DNA of 64,000 nucleotides from Pseudomonas sp. CROZ-RG-20F-R04-15 (GCF_022662375.1 NZ_JAKNQL010000012.1:62001-126000); one strand, 5' to 3'; counted from the stretch's first letter, positions 24,765 to 33,762 are shown. Numbers and translations: made by a program. Notes: generated from the sequence alone by a model not told the origin.

Positions 24765-24875
24765 TCAATGACCGAAGATGTCGACTTTCTTGGCTTTTTT
24801 CTCTGCGCGTTTTTCAATCGCGGTCTTGGCCGGTTTCTTCTTCGCGGCTTTCTTTGAATCCATACCTTTGGACAT
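24765..24875 (-). CDS. Small Lys-rich hypothetical protein
   Basis: A 36-residue very basic peptide, MSKGMDSKKAAKKKPAKTAI followed by EKRAEKKAKKVDIFGH. About 40% Lys/Arg. It resembles histone-like or nucleic-acid-binding tails, and similar tiny proteins occur in other pseudomonads as I recall. A longer frame of 75 codons is open upstream, but MSKGMD is the natural start. Function unknown. Confidence 0.6.
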   Translation of the reverse strand: MSKGMDSKKAAKKKPAKTAIEKRAEKKAKKVDIFGH

Positions 24876-24977
24876 GATGCGTACTCCACTCACAGGGGAT
24901 GTGAGGTCAGGTATACACCTATCCAGAGCCGTGCGTTCTTTTATAATCGCCGCTTTGCCCACCGACAGTCCGAACCC

Positions 24978-25397
24978 ATGCCTGACACCCAATACACCTT
25001 GCTCGACGAGTCGTTATGGCCGTTGATGAACAAGTTTTACCGCAGCCACCAGTCCTCGATGAAAGCGGTTCGCGATGCGCAATTGTGGGTCGCGCGGCGG
25101 GGAGAGATTGTTGCCGCGCTGTGCTTGCGGCCGGTGTCTGGCGGGCATTGGTTGACCGGGCTGTTTGTTGAGCCGGGGTGCCGGGATCAGGGGATTGCGG
25201 CGCAGTTGATTGCGGCTGCGGTGAAGGGTGTGAGCGAGCCGGTGTGGCTGTTCTGTCATCCGGATTTGCGCGAGTTTTATGAGCGACGCGGGTTCACGTT
25301 CGACCCGGCGCTGCCCCAGGCGATGGCGGAGCGCTTGAGCCGGTATGCACGGAGCAAGCCGATGATTGCGATGGAGCTGATTTCTGCTCAATCCTGA
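24978..25397 (+). CDS. GNAT-family N-acetyltransferase
   Basis: A 139-residue acetyltransferase with FVEPGCRDQGIAAQLIAAAV as the acetyl-CoA loop (about residues 68-87) and a C-terminal FYERRGFTFDPAL. The loop lacks the usual Gly-x-Gly after Arg (RDQGIA), which is common in small GNATs. Divergent from the Lys-rich small ORF, about 100 bp apart. Substrate unknown. Confidence 0.85.
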   Translation: MPDTQYTLLDESLWPLMNKFYRSHQSSMKAVRDAQLWVARRGEIVAALCLRPVSGGHWLTGLFVEPGCRDQGIAAQLIAAAVKGVSEPVWLFCHPDLREFYERRGFTFDPALPQAMAERLSRYARSKPMIAMELISAQS

Positions 25398-25416
25398 TGT
25401 GCAATGTAAAACCAAT

Positions 25417-25503
25417 GTGGGAGCGAGCCTGCTCGCGAAAGCTGTGTGTCAGTCACAGAATCTGTCACTGACATTGCGCATTCGCGAGCAGGCTCGCTCC
25501 CAC
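25417..25503. repeat. REPIN (87 bp)
   Basis: Inverted REP pair; spacer with GTCAGT/ACTGAC inner palindrome. Between convergent GNAT and def. Confidence 0.95.
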
Positions 25504-25526
25504 AGGGATATGTGCTGGGTCTTGGA

Positions 25527-26066
25527 TCAATCGTCGGCTGCGGGATCGAGATCCGGAAACATCACTTCGGTAAAACCGAACTTGCTGAAGTCGGTGATGC
25601 GCGACGGGTACAGCCGGCCGATCAGGTGATCGCATTCATGCTGCACAACGCGTGCGTGGAAGCCTGACGCGACACGCACAATCGGTTCACCCTTCGGATC
25701 AAACCCTTCATAGCGAATCTGCTGATAACGCTCCACCGCGCCACGCAAACCCGGTACCGACAGACAGCCTTCAAAGCCCTCCTCCGTCAACGGACTCAGC
25801 GGCGTGATCAGCGGGTTGATCAGGATCGTCTGCGGCACCGCTTCAGCGTCCGGGTAACGTTCGCTGTGTTCGAATCCAAAGATCACCAGTTGCAGGTCGA
25901 CACCGACCTGCGGCGCCGCCAGGCCGACGCCGCCGACGCTTTCCATGGTCTGGAACATGTCGTCGATCAGTTGCCACAACTCAGGGCTGTCGAACATTTC
26001 GGCCGGCACTGGCGGGGCGATGCGCAGCAGGCGCTCGTCGCCCATTTTCAGAATTTCACGGATCAT
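25527..26066 (-). CDS. def: Peptide deformylase
   Basis: A 179-residue metalloenzyme removing the N-formyl group from nascent proteins. All three motifs are intact: GVGLAAPQ (about residues 47-54), EGCLS (about 97-101) and HECDH (about 140-144), which bind the metal. The C-terminus is longer than in minimal PDF (SRITDFSKFGFTEVMFPDLD). It is not in the usual def-fmt position; this is probably an additional copy of the enzyme, because a def-fmt locus is expected elsewhere. Two bases separate it from the gene at 26069, so they are likely co-transcribed. Confidence 0.95.
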   Translation of the reverse strand: MIREILKMGDERLLRIAPPVPAEMFDSPELWQLIDDMFQTMESVGGVGLAAPQVGVDLQLVIFGFEHSERYPDAEAVPQTILINPLITPLSPLTEEGFEGCLSVPGLRGAVERYQQIRYEGFDPKGEPIVRVASGFHARVVQHECDHLIGRLYPSRITDFSKFGFTEVMFPDLDPAADD

Positions 26067-26068
26067 GA

Positions 26069-27019
26069 TCAGACTTCGTCAGTGTCCGGCTTGAGCGAAT
26101 GATCGCGGCCCAGGCCCGAGACATGTTGTTTGGGTTGTTCATCGAGTTCGCCGGGGACTTTCTCACCCGCATCCTTGCCCTCGCTGGACATGTGTTCGAT
26201 CACCGCGTTCATCTCGGCGCCGAGCAGTAACACAGCGGCAGAAATGTAGAAGTACAGCAACAGCACGATGATCGCCCCGATGCTGCCATACATCGCGTTG
26301 TAGTTGGCGAAGGTTTTTACGTAGAAGGCGAAACCCAGCGAGGCGATGATCCACACCACCACGGCCAGCACCGAGCCGGGTGTGATGAAGCGGAATTCCT
26401 GTTTGACGTCTGGCATGACGTAGTAAATCAGGGCGACGGCGACCATCATCAGAATCACGATCACCGGCCAGCGCGCGATGGTCCACACGGTGACGATGAA
26501 GTCTTCAAGCCCCACCTGCGCGGCAATCCAGCCCATGACTTGCGGCCCGAGCACCATCAGCGCGGCAGCCACCAGCAGCATCCCGGCAATGCCGACGGTG
26601 TAGAAAATCGACAACGGGAAGCGCTTCCAGACCGGTCGGCCTTCGACCACGTCGTACGCCGCGTTCATCGCACTCATCATCAAGCGCACACCGGCGGAAG
26701 CGGTGTAGAGGGCAATCACGATACCGACTGAAAGCAGGCCACCCTTGGACTGCTGCAACTGGTCGATCACCGGATTGACCTGCTCCAGCGCCTGCGGTGG
26801 CAGGACCAGTTCCGATTGCAGGCGCAGCCAGGAAAAGAAGTCCGGCAGGTGCAGGAAACCGATCAAGGCAATCAGAAACAGAATGAACGGGAACAGCGAG
26901 AACAGCATCTGGTAGGCCAGTGCCGAGGCGTAGGTCGACATTTCGTCGTCGACGAATTCAGTGACCGTGCGCATCATCACCCGATGCAGGGGCAGACCTT
27001 TCATGTCTGGAAATATCAT
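26069..27019 (-). CDS. YihY/virulence-factor BrkB family membrane protein
   Basis: A 316-residue inner-membrane protein with about six helices. The family core SALAYQMLFSLFPFILFLIA (about residues 30-49), the YTASAGVRLMMSAMNAAYDV segment and FYVKTFANYNAMYGSIGAII are typical of YihY/BrkB. AGGAG precedes ATG 27019. The acidic/basic C-terminal tail is cytoplasmic. These proteins are proposed to be transporters or envelope-maintenance proteins, and some are linked to lipid handling; the exact role is unknown. It precedes def by 2 bp. Confidence 0.9.
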   Translation of the reverse strand: MIFPDMKGLPLHRVMMRTVTEFVDDEMSTYASALAYQMLFSLFPFILFLIALIGFLHLPDFFSWLRLQSELVLPPQALEQVNPVIDQLQQSKGGLLSVGIVIALYTASAGVRLMMSAMNAAYDVVEGRPVWKRFPLSIFYTVGIAGMLLVAAALMVLGPQVMGWIAAQVGLEDFIVTVWTIARWPVIVILMMVAVALIYYVMPDVKQEFRFITPGSVLAVVVWIIASLGFAFYVKTFANYNAMYGSIGAIIVLLLYFYISAAVLLLGAEMNAVIEHMSSEGKDAGEKVPGELDEQPKQHVSGLGRDHSLKPDTDEV

Positions 27020-27134
27020 TCGCGTCTCCTTTCGCCGCAGTACAGGTTTGAAGTCGTGGCGACTCAGGGGCCGTTTTTTACATCAAGGTAGCCTGTTTGG
27101 CGAACCTTGCCCGGTGTCAGCAGGATTTCGACAC

Positions 27135-27161
27135 AAAAACGGCCATCCTTGGATGGCCGTT
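27135..27161. terminator. Terminator of CsbD gene (minus)
   Basis: ACGGCCATCC/GGATGGCCGT hairpin with a TT loop and a minus-strand T-run (AAAAAC on the plus strand). Confidence 0.85.
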
Positions 27162-27184
27162 CGTGTCTTTCGTTCAAGGCTGGA

Positions 27185-27376
27185 TTACGCCTTGTCGACA
27201 CCTTTTTTCACAGCGTCTTTGGCTTTGCCGACCGCTTGCTGGGCTTCGCCTTTTTTCTCTTGAATCTTGCCTTCGGCCTGCAGCTTGGTGTTGTCGGTGG
27301 CTTTGCCGACGCCTTGCTTGACGTTGCCGACCGCTTCGTTGGCCATGCCTTTTACTTTATCGCCTGTGCTACTCAT
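27185..27376 (-). CDS. CsbD-family stress protein
   Basis: A 63-residue, highly charged, mostly helical protein with the CsbD signature (GDKVKGMANEAVGNVKQGVG) and internal Ala/Gly/Lys-rich repeats (KQGVGKATDN, QQAVGKAKDA). CsbD proteins are general stress proteins (sigma-B or RpoS type) of unknown mechanism. It has its own terminator at 27135 and is monocistronic. Confidence 0.93.
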   Translation of the reverse strand: MSSTGDKVKGMANEAVGNVKQGVGKATDNTKLQAEGKIQEKKGEAQQAVGKAKDAVKKGVDKA

Positions 27377-27573
27377 GGTGTTTCTCCTTGGTGCATTAAG
27401 GGGGAAAAGTCAGTACGTAATGATTGACTGGCCGGGTTTGCGCCAAGTTTCATTTATTTTCAGCGGTTCATTTCGTCGCGACGAGCAGGTTGGGCTTTAT
27501 GTTTGCTGCCCAACCCACGAGAATGCCCACCATATGGGCGCCACGCGCCAGGAACCGATCCCGCAGGAATGTT

Positions 27574-27951
27574 ATGAAACTCGATAAAACGCAGGCCATC
27601 GCCCGTCGCAACAAGGAACTGGGCGGCGCCGTGCTCGGCACCAACAACTGCCACTTCGCCGAACTGAACCGTAACCGCAACATCTGGTGGTTCGACCTGC
27701 CGGTGTCGCGTCTGGCCATCGGTCAGTACGAGTGGATTCACCTGCTGATGCACACGCCAGCCACCGACGAACTGCTGCACCTGAAAGTGCCGACGGTGTT
27801 TCTGCGTGAAAAGCTTGAAGGGCTGGTGATTCGTAATGAAGGCAAGCGTAAAGCGGCGTTGAGCCTGGAACTGAGTGCGGACAAGGATTCGTATCTGCAG
27901 GACATGCGTCCGGCGGGGACTAACGTGAATTTTGCGCCGTTTCGTCAGTAG
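27574..27951 (+). CDS. Hypothetical protein, conserved in Pseudomonas
   Basis: A 125-residue protein I cannot assign. It begins MKLDKTQAIARRNKELGGAV, then CHFAELNRNRNIWWFDLPVS and YEWIHLLMHTPATDELLHLK, and has no membrane segment or signal. The aromatic, mixed alpha/beta composition with Trp pairs suggests a small soluble domain. GCAGGA precedes the ATG. Lone gene between CsbD and the fadD cluster. Confidence 0.75.
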   Translation: MKLDKTQAIARRNKELGGAVLGTNNCHFAELNRNRNIWWFDLPVSRLAIGQYEWIHLLMHTPATDELLHLKVPTVFLREKLEGLVIRNEGKRKAALSLELSADKDSYLQDMRPAGTNVNFAPFRQ

Positions 27952-27962
27952 GGTTTGTACGC

Positions 27963-28073
27963 TGATCGTTCCCACGCTCCGCGTGGGAATGCCGCCCCGG
28001 ACGCTCCGCGTCCAGTACTTCAGGGACGCAGAGCGTCCCGGGATGCGTTACCACGCAGAGCGTGGGAACGATC
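27963..28073. repeat. Nested inverted-repeat element
   Basis: The outer arms GATCGTTCCCACGCT and AGCGTGGGAACGATC are exact complements (15 bp). Inside, the left half folds as TTCCCACGCTCCGCGTGGGAA, and a second pair (GGACGCTCCGCGTCC, GGGACGCAGAGCGTCCC) forms further stems. A multi-hairpin dispersed repeat of fluorescent pseudomonads. No gene inside. Confidence 0.85.
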
Positions 28074-28094
28074 AAAGCCCTGCTCCGCGCCAAC

Positions 28095-28120
28095 AAAAAA
28101 GCCCCGCATCTGCGGGGCTT
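28095..28120. terminator. fadD1 terminator
   Basis: Stem AAGCCCCGCA/TGCGGGGCTT with a T-run on the minus strand, 7 bp after the fadD1 stop. Confidence 0.9.
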
Positions 28121-28126
28121 GGTGTT

Positions 28127-29824
28127 TCAAGCGGCGGACTTCGCCTTGATCTTCTTCAGCTCTTCATCCCGCAGCTCACGACGCAGGATCTTGCCGACGT
28201 TGGTGGTCGGCAGCGCATCGCGGAACTCCACCGAACGCGGCACCTTGTAGCCGGTGACGTTGGCGCGCATGTGCTCCATCACCGTTTCCTTGGTCAGTGT
28301 CACGCCCGGCTTGGCGACGATGAAAATCTTGATCGCCTCACCCGACTTCTCGTCCGGCACGCCGATGGCCGCGCACTGCAACACGCCCGGCAAGGTCGCC
28401 AGCACGTCTTCCAGTTCGTTCGGGTAGACGTTGAAACCGGAGACCAGAATCATGTCTTTCTTGCGATCGACGATGCGCATGTAGCCGTCCGGCTGGATCA
28501 GCGCGATATCGCCAGTCTTCAACCAGCCTTCGCTGTCGAGCATTTCATCTGTGGCTTCCTGACGCTGCCAATAGCCCTTCATCACTTGCGGGCCCTTGAC
28601 GCACAGTTCGCCGATTTCACCCAGCGGCTGCTCGACACCAGCATCGTCGATGACTTTGCACAGGGTCGATGGCACTGGAATGCCGATGGTGCCGATCTGG
28701 ATGTTCTGAATCGGGTTGACCGTGGCCACCGGGCTGGTTTCGGTCATGCCGTAACCTTCGCAGATGGCGCAACCGGTAACCGCTTTCCAGCGCTCGGCAG
28801 CGGCCAGTTGCAGGGCCATGCCGCCGGACAAGGTGACTTTCAGCGCGGAGAAATCCAGCTTGCGGAAACCTTCGTTGTTGCACAGCGCCACAAACAAGGT
28901 GTTCAGGCCAACGAAACCGCTGAACTTCCACTTCGACAGTTCCTTGACCATCGCCGGCAGGTCGCGCGGGTTGCTGATCAGGATGTTGTGGTTGCCGATC
29001 AGCATCATTGCCATGCAATGAAAGGTGAACGCATAGATGTGGTACAGCGGCAGCGGCGTGATCAGGATTTCGCAACCTTCGTTGAGGTTGGAGCCCATCA
29101 GCGCTTTGCATTGCAGCATGTTGGAGACGAGGTTGCGATGGGTCAGCATCGCGCCCTTGGCCACGCCAGTGGTGCCGCCGGTGTATTGCAGCACCGCCAC
29201 ATCGCCACTGTCGGGATTGGCTTCGGCCACCGGTTGGCCCTGGCCTTTGCTCAGCACGTCGTTGAACTTGACGGCTTTAGGCAAGTGATAGGCCGGCACC
29301 ATCTTCTTCACGTACTTGATGACGCTGTTGATCAGCAGGCGCTTGATCGGCGGCAGCAGGTCGGCAACTTCGGTGACGATGACGTGTTTGACGCCGGTTT
29401 TCGGCACCACGGCTTCGGCCAGATGCGCCATGTTTGCCAGGCAAACCAGGGCTTTGGCGCCGGAGTCGTTGAATTGGTGTTCCATTTCCCGCGCGGTGTA
29501 CAGCGGGTTGGTGTTGACCACGATCAGCCCGGCGCGAATCGCACCGAAGACGGCCACCGGGTACTGCAGGACGTTGGGCAGTTGCACGGCGATTCGATCG
29601 CCGGGCTGCAAATCGGTATGCTGTTGCAGATACGCGGCAAACGCACCGGACAATTCGTACAATTCACCGTAGGTGATTGTCTTGCCCAGGTTGCTGAAAG
29701 CCGGTTTGTTGGCGAAGCGTTGGCAGGATTGCTTCAACACTGCCTGAATGTTCGGATACTCGTCCGGATTGATGTCGGCAGCAATTCCAGCCGGGTATTT
29801 ATCCTTCCAAAAGTCTTCGATCAT
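28127..29824 (-). CDS. fadD1: Long-chain acyl-CoA synthetase FadD1
   Basis: A 565-residue ATP-dependent fatty acid-CoA ligase. ANL motifs: YTGGTTGVAKGAMLTH (AMP-binding P-loop), GYGMTETSPV, and the C-terminal GWLKTGDIALIQPDGYMRIVDR with VSGFNVYPNELEDVL. The enzyme activates exogenous long-chain fatty acids for beta-oxidation and links uptake across the outer membrane. It is downstream of fadD2 on the same strand. Length is standard. The gap of 370 bp to fadD2 suggests its own promoter or an attenuated transcript. Confidence 0.95.
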   Translation of the reverse strand: MIEDFWKDKYPAGIAADINPDEYPNIQAVLKQSCQRFANKPAFSNLGKTITYGELYELSGAFAAYLQQHTDLQPGDRIAVQLPNVLQYPVAVFGAIRAGLIVVNTNPLYTAREMEHQFNDSGAKALVCLANMAHLAEAVVPKTGVKHVIVTEVADLLPPIKRLLINSVIKYVKKMVPAYHLPKAVKFNDVLSKGQGQPVAEANPDSGDVAVLQYTGGTTGVAKGAMLTHRNLVSNMLQCKALMGSNLNEGCEILITPLPLYHIYAFTFHCMAMMLIGNHNILISNPRDLPAMVKELSKWKFSGFVGLNTLFVALCNNEGFRKLDFSALKVTLSGGMALQLAAAERWKAVTGCAICEGYGMTETSPVATVNPIQNIQIGTIGIPVPSTLCKVIDDAGVEQPLGEIGELCVKGPQVMKGYWQRQEATDEMLDSEGWLKTGDIALIQPDGYMRIVDRKKDMILVSGFNVYPNELEDVLATLPGVLQCAAIGVPDEKSGEAIKIFIVAKPGVTLTKETVMEHMRANVTGYKVPRSVEFRDALPTTNVGKILRRELRDEELKKIKAKSAA

Positions 29825-30091
29825 GGAAGCCCACTCCTCAGCAACGCGAATTCTTCACCGCATTTGATGCGATTATTATTGGTGTGTGTTTGGTATTGGT
29901 GAATCTGGCTTTTACATAGGCCGAGAAGTCACAAAGCGCGCCGAGAGTAGCAGCTTTGCCAAGGGTCGACTAGAGCCAAAAGCGGCCCCTACAGTCATAT
30001 TCATGACTCAAGACTATCTAGCAGTCATTTTAGAGCAAAAATCCTAGATCGCCTTGAAAGCCCCGGTTTTCGGGGACATCGGCCAAAAAAA
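29825..30091. other. Non-coding fadD2-fadD1 interval
   Basis: About 270 bp without a gene; it is AT-richer and has a small CCCCG/CGGGG hairpin (30061-30075). Probably the fadD1 promoter. No clear FadR/PsrA-type operator could be aligned by eye. Confidence 0.5.
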
Positions 30092-30152
30092 TTCGCGAGC
30101 AGGCTCGCTCCCACAAGGATCACGTCTTTCCCTGTGGGAGCGAGCCTGCTCC
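30092..30152. repeat. REP pair in opposite arrangement, partial
   Basis: TTCGCGAGCAGGCTCGCTCCCAC followed after about 19 bp by GTGGGAGCGAGCCTGCTCC. The REPs face opposite to a REPIN, and the second is truncated at its inner end. Between fadD2 and fadD1. Confidence 0.88.
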
Positions 30153-30194
30153 GGGCGGCGTTCCGACGAATGCGCGAAGCGCAGCGGTTAAGGG

Positions 30195-31883
30195 CTACGC
30201 GATATCGCGCAACTCACGCCGCAGAATTTTCCCGACAGGCGTCATCGGCAATGACTCACGCAACACGATGTGTTTCGGCACTTTGTACGCGGTGAAATTC
30301 TCTTTGCAGTAGGCCTTGAGTTCTTCGAGGCTGACCCCGGTTTCCCGCGCCACCACAAACAGCTTCACCGCCTCTCCCGAACGCTCGTCCGGCACCCCGA
30401 TCACCGCGCAGTTGGCGACTTTCGGATGGGCCATGACCACGTCTTCGATTTCGTTGGGGTACACGTTGAAACCGGAGACGATGATCATGTCTTTCTTGCG
30501 ATCGACGATGCGCACGAAACCGTCCGGATCGATCACCGCAATATCGCCGGACTTGAACCAGCCCTCGGCATCCAGCACTTCGGCCGTGGCCTCAGGCTTG
30601 TGCCAGTAGCCCTTCATGATCTGCGGGCCCTTGATGCACAACTCGCCACGCTCGCCCATCGGCTGCTCGACACCGTCATCGTTGATGACTTTGAGCAGCG
30701 TGCCCGGCACCGGCAAACCGACGGTGCCCAGCCGCGACTGATCGCCGTACGGGTTGGTGCAGGCCACCGGCGACGTTTCGGTGAGGCCGTAACCTTCGGT
30801 GATGCGGCATCCGGTCATCTGCTCCCAGCGCTCGGCGGTAGCCTTGACCAGCGCGGTGCCACCGGAGTTGGTGAGCTTCAGGCTGGAGAAATCGAGGGTC
30901 TTGAAATCCGGGTGATCCATCAGCGCCACGAACAAGGTGTTCAAGCCCAACAACGCCGAGAAGCGCCAGTTCTTCAGCTCCTTGATGAAGCCGGCAATGT
31001 CGCGCGGGTTGCTGATCAGCACGTTGTGATTGCCGGAGACCATCATGCACATGCAGTTCGCGGTGAAGGCATAGATGTGGTACAGCGGCAGCGGCGCGAT
31101 CATCACTTCCTGGCCTTCGCGCAGCAGCGGCTGGCCGTCCGGGCCGAGTTGGGCGAGACAGGCGCGCACTTGCTGCATGTTCGCCACCAGATTGCCGTGG
31201 GTCAGCATCGCGCCCTTGGCCAGCCCGGTGGTGCCACCGGTGTATTGCAGCACGGCGATGTCGTCGAGGCTGACCTTCAGCGGCTTGACCCCCAGCCCTC
31301 GGCCCATGCGCAGCGCACTCTTGAAGGAAATCGCCTGCGGCAGCGAATACGCCGGGACCATTTTCTTCACTTTGCTGACCACGGTGTTGACCAGCCAGCC
31401 TTTGGCGGTGGGCATCAAGTCGCCCATCTTCGCTTCGATCAGGTATTGAATGTCGGTGTCGGGCAGCACTTCCTCGACTTTCTGGCCGAACATATTCAGG
31501 TACACCAGCGCCCGTGCGCCGGAATCCTTGAACTGGTGGCGCATCTCCCGTGCGGTGTACAGCGGGTTGGTGTTGACCACGATCAACCCGGCGCGCAAGG
31601 CACCGAACACGGCAATCGGGTAATGCAGGACGTTGGGCATCTGCACCGCGATGCGATCGCCCGGCACCAGATCGGTATGCGCTTGCAGGTAACCGGCGAA
31701 CGCAGCGCTCTGGCGTTCGAGTTCGGCGTAGGTCAGGGTGATGCCCATGTTGCTGAATGCCGGGCGGTCGGCGAACTTCTTGCAGGAACGCTCGAACACC
31801 TCGATCACCGACTTGAACTCACCCATGTCGATGTCCAGCGGTACGCCGGCCGGGCGTTTGTCGTTCCAGAAATCAGGTTGCAT
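30195..31883 (-). CDS. fadD2: Long-chain acyl-CoA synthetase FadD2
   Basis: A 562-residue paralogue of FadD1 with the same motifs (YTGGTTGLAKGAMLTH, GYGLTETSPVACTN, VSGFNVYPNEIEDVV). In P. aeruginosa the two FadD enzymes differ in chain-length preference, with FadD2 favouring shorter chains, as I recall. ATG 31883 was chosen because AGAGGA precedes it at the right distance; an in-frame start further upstream has no support. It is divergent from the alpha/beta hydrolase gene, reproducing the PA3299-PA3302 order. Confidence 0.95.
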   Translation of the reverse strand: MQPDFWNDKRPAGVPLDIDMGEFKSVIEVFERSCKKFADRPAFSNMGITLTYAELERQSAAFAGYLQAHTDLVPGDRIAVQMPNVLHYPIAVFGALRAGLIVVNTNPLYTAREMRHQFKDSGARALVYLNMFGQKVEEVLPDTDIQYLIEAKMGDLMPTAKGWLVNTVVSKVKKMVPAYSLPQAISFKSALRMGRGLGVKPLKVSLDDIAVLQYTGGTTGLAKGAMLTHGNLVANMQQVRACLAQLGPDGQPLLREGQEVMIAPLPLYHIYAFTANCMCMMVSGNHNVLISNPRDIAGFIKELKNWRFSALLGLNTLFVALMDHPDFKTLDFSSLKLTNSGGTALVKATAERWEQMTGCRITEGYGLTETSPVACTNPYGDQSRLGTVGLPVPGTLLKVINDDGVEQPMGERGELCIKGPQIMKGYWHKPEATAEVLDAEGWFKSGDIAVIDPDGFVRIVDRKKDMIIVSGFNVYPNEIEDVVMAHPKVANCAVIGVPDERSGEAVKLFVVARETGVSLEELKAYCKENFTAYKVPKHIVLRESLPMTPVGKILRRELRDIA

Positions 31884-32083
31884 TGTTCTTGTCCTCTTTA
31901 CCTGAGCCGATCCGGGGCCGCTTTCTGTCATTTCTGAAAAAGCGGAGCTTCACGGACACTAGCAGTTATGGCCATTGAGGCAAATATGGACAAAGCCGTC
32001 ATTGATCGTGTGAATCTTCCTGCCGTGGCGTGGGCTGATCAGACGCGCTATACAATGTTCCGACTCTGAGCAAAGGAAGCGCC

Positions 32084-33028
32084 ATGATCCACGACACCCT
32101 ATGGCTGGACGCGAGTGACCGCAGCCGCCTCTTCGTCAATCAATGGCTGCCGGCGGCACCGTTGAAAGCGCTGATCCTGCTGGCCCATGGCATGGCCGAA
32201 CACAGCGGCCGCTATGCGCGACTGGCCGAAACCTTTTGCGACAAAGGATATGGCGTGTATGCCCCGGATTTGCGCGGACATGGCAAAACCGCCAATCACG
32301 GCACCCTCGGCCACTTCGCCGATAACGATGGCTGGTGCAAAGTGCTCGGCGATCTGGCTACCCTCAATCAGCAAATCGGTCAGCAGCACCCCGGTGTGCC
32401 GATCATTTTGCTCGGGCACAGCATGGGCAGTTACATCGCCCAAGGTTATTTGCTGCATCACAGCGCCAGTCTGCACGGAGCGATTCTCAGTGGTTCAAAC
32501 TTTCAGCCCGTTGCGCTATACGGCGCCGCGCGGCAGATTGCCCGGCTGGAAAAACTGCGTCAGGGTGGCAAGGGTCGTAGTGCGCTGATCGAGTGGCTGT
32601 CATTCGGCTCTTTCAATAACAAATTCAAACCGGTGCGCACTCGCTTCGACTGGCTGAGCCGCGACCCGGTCGAGGTCGACAAGTATGCTGCCGATCCACT
32701 GTGCGGCTTTCGCTGCACCAATCAACTGTGGATCGACCTGCTCGGCGGCTTGCAGCAGATCAGCAAAGCGTCCAATCTCGCGCAGATCGACCCGGGCCTG
32801 CCGCTGCTGGTAATCGGCGGTGAATGTGATCCGGTGAGTGAAGGCAAGCGTCTGACAGATCTGGCCAATGCCTTGCGCAGCGCCGGCAGCCAGAACCTGC
32901 AACTGCAGATTTACCCGCAGGCGCGGCACGAATTGTTCAACGAAACCAACCGCGATGAAGTGATCGCTGATGTGCTGGCCTGGATCGATCAGGCCCTGAG
33001 CCATCCGCGCCCGCATCGCAGCGAATAA
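32084..33028 (+). CDS. Alpha/beta hydrolase, lysophospholipase/monoglyceride lipase type
   Basis: A 314-residue serine hydrolase. The nucleophile elbow is GHSMGS (about residues 111-116), and HG-M-EH near 32-38 (LLAHGMAEHSGRYARLA) forms the oxyanion-hole region; Asp in GGECDPVS and His in ARHELFNE complete the triad. It resembles Pseudomonas PA3301 and YqiA/PldB-type lysophospholipases. AAAGGAAG precedes the ATG. Divergent from fadD2 and 43 bp before a MaoC gene, so it may release acyl chains for the FadD enzymes. Confidence 0.92.
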   Translation: MIHDTLWLDASDRSRLFVNQWLPAAPLKALILLAHGMAEHSGRYARLAETFCDKGYGVYAPDLRGHGKTANHGTLGHFADNDGWCKVLGDLATLNQQIGQQHPGVPIILLGHSMGSYIAQGYLLHHSASLHGAILSGSNFQPVALYGAARQIARLEKLRQGGKGRSALIEWLSFGSFNNKFKPVRTRFDWLSRDPVEVDKYAADPLCGFRCTNQLWIDLLGGLQQISKASNLAQIDPGLPLLVIGGECDPVSEGKRLTDLANALRSAGSQNLQLQIYPQARHELFNETNRDEVIADVLAWIDQALSHPRPHRSE

Positions 33029-33070
33029 TTTTTTGTGGATTCATTGAATCCGTTACAGGAATCGAGACCG

Positions 33071-33541
33071 ATGACCCAGGTTACCAACATCCCTTACGAA
33101 GCCCTCGAAGTCGGCCAGACCGCCAGCTACAGCAAGACCGTCGAAGAGCGCGACATTCAACTGTTTGCCGCGATGTCGGGCGACCACAACCCGGTGCACC
33201 TGGACGCCGAATTTGCCGCCGCCAGCATGTTCAAGGAGCGTATCGCTCATGGCATGTTCAGTGGTGCACTGATCAGTGCTGCGGTGGCCTGCGAATTGCC
33301 TGGACCGGGCACCATTTATATCGGTCAGCAGATGAGTTTTCAGAAGCCGGTGAAGATTGGCGACACGTTGACCGTGCGTCTGGAAATTCTCGAGAAGCTG
33401 CCGAAGTTTCGAGTGCGCATTGCCACTCGTGTGTTCAACCAGAAGGATGAACTGGTGGTGGATGGCGAGGCTGAAATCCTCGCGCCGCGCAAGCAGCAGA
33501 CGGTGACGTTGCCGACTTTGCCGACGATCAGCATTGGCTGA
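33071..33541 (+). CDS. MaoC-like (R)-specific enoyl-CoA hydratase
   Basis: A 156-residue hotdog-fold protein. The hydratase-2 motif with catalytic Asp and His is visible in AMSGDHNPVHLDAEFA (about residues 34-49). MaoC/PhaJ-type enzymes convert enoyl-CoA to (R)-3-hydroxyacyl-CoA, linking beta-oxidation with PHA or rhamnolipid precursors. MTQVTN is the natural start; an upstream frame of 12 residues is less likely. It follows the hydrolase by 43 bp, as PA3302 follows PA3301. Confidence 0.92.
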   Translation: MTQVTNIPYEALEVGQTASYSKTVEERDIQLFAAMSGDHNPVHLDAEFAAASMFKERIAHGMFSGALISAAVACELPGPGTIYIGQQMSFQKPVKIGDTLTVRLEILEKLPKFRVRIATRVFNQKDELVVDGEAEILAPRKQQTVTLPTLPTISIG

Positions 33542-33572
33542 TTGACTGGTGGTGTGTCAGGTACAGCTTTTC

Positions 33573-33734
33573 CCCCTCACCCCAGCCCTCTCCCCCAGGG
33601 GGGCGAGGGGGAAAGGGAGCCGATCTTTGTGCTTTTCAAAACCTGAGTTCACTTCAGATCGCTCACGTCGGTGTATCTCCAACATCCACCTCGGTCAGTC
33701 CCCTCTCCCTCCGGGAGAGGGCTAGGGTGAGGGG
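33573..33734. repeat. Long inverted-repeat element, copy 2 (about 162 bp)
   Basis: Shares the ends CCCTCACCCCAGCCCTCTCC and GGGCTAGGGTGAGGGG with copy 1 but has a shorter, diverged middle (about 60 bp less). Located between convergent maoC and DUF2383 genes. Confidence 0.8.
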
Positions 33735-33762
33735 CTCTTGCTTTGGCTTTTCCCCCAGACAT

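Noticed and set aside
27932..29902. Very long open frame (656 codons) opposite fadD1
   Set aside because: It is the antisense of a clear FadD coding sequence; His/Gln/Arg-rich composition is typical of shadow frames in GC-rich DNA. The same holds for long frames opposite alaC (10570-11805), fadD2 (30270-31937), zwf (38329-39798), edd (52638-54509) and the receptor (57663-59414).
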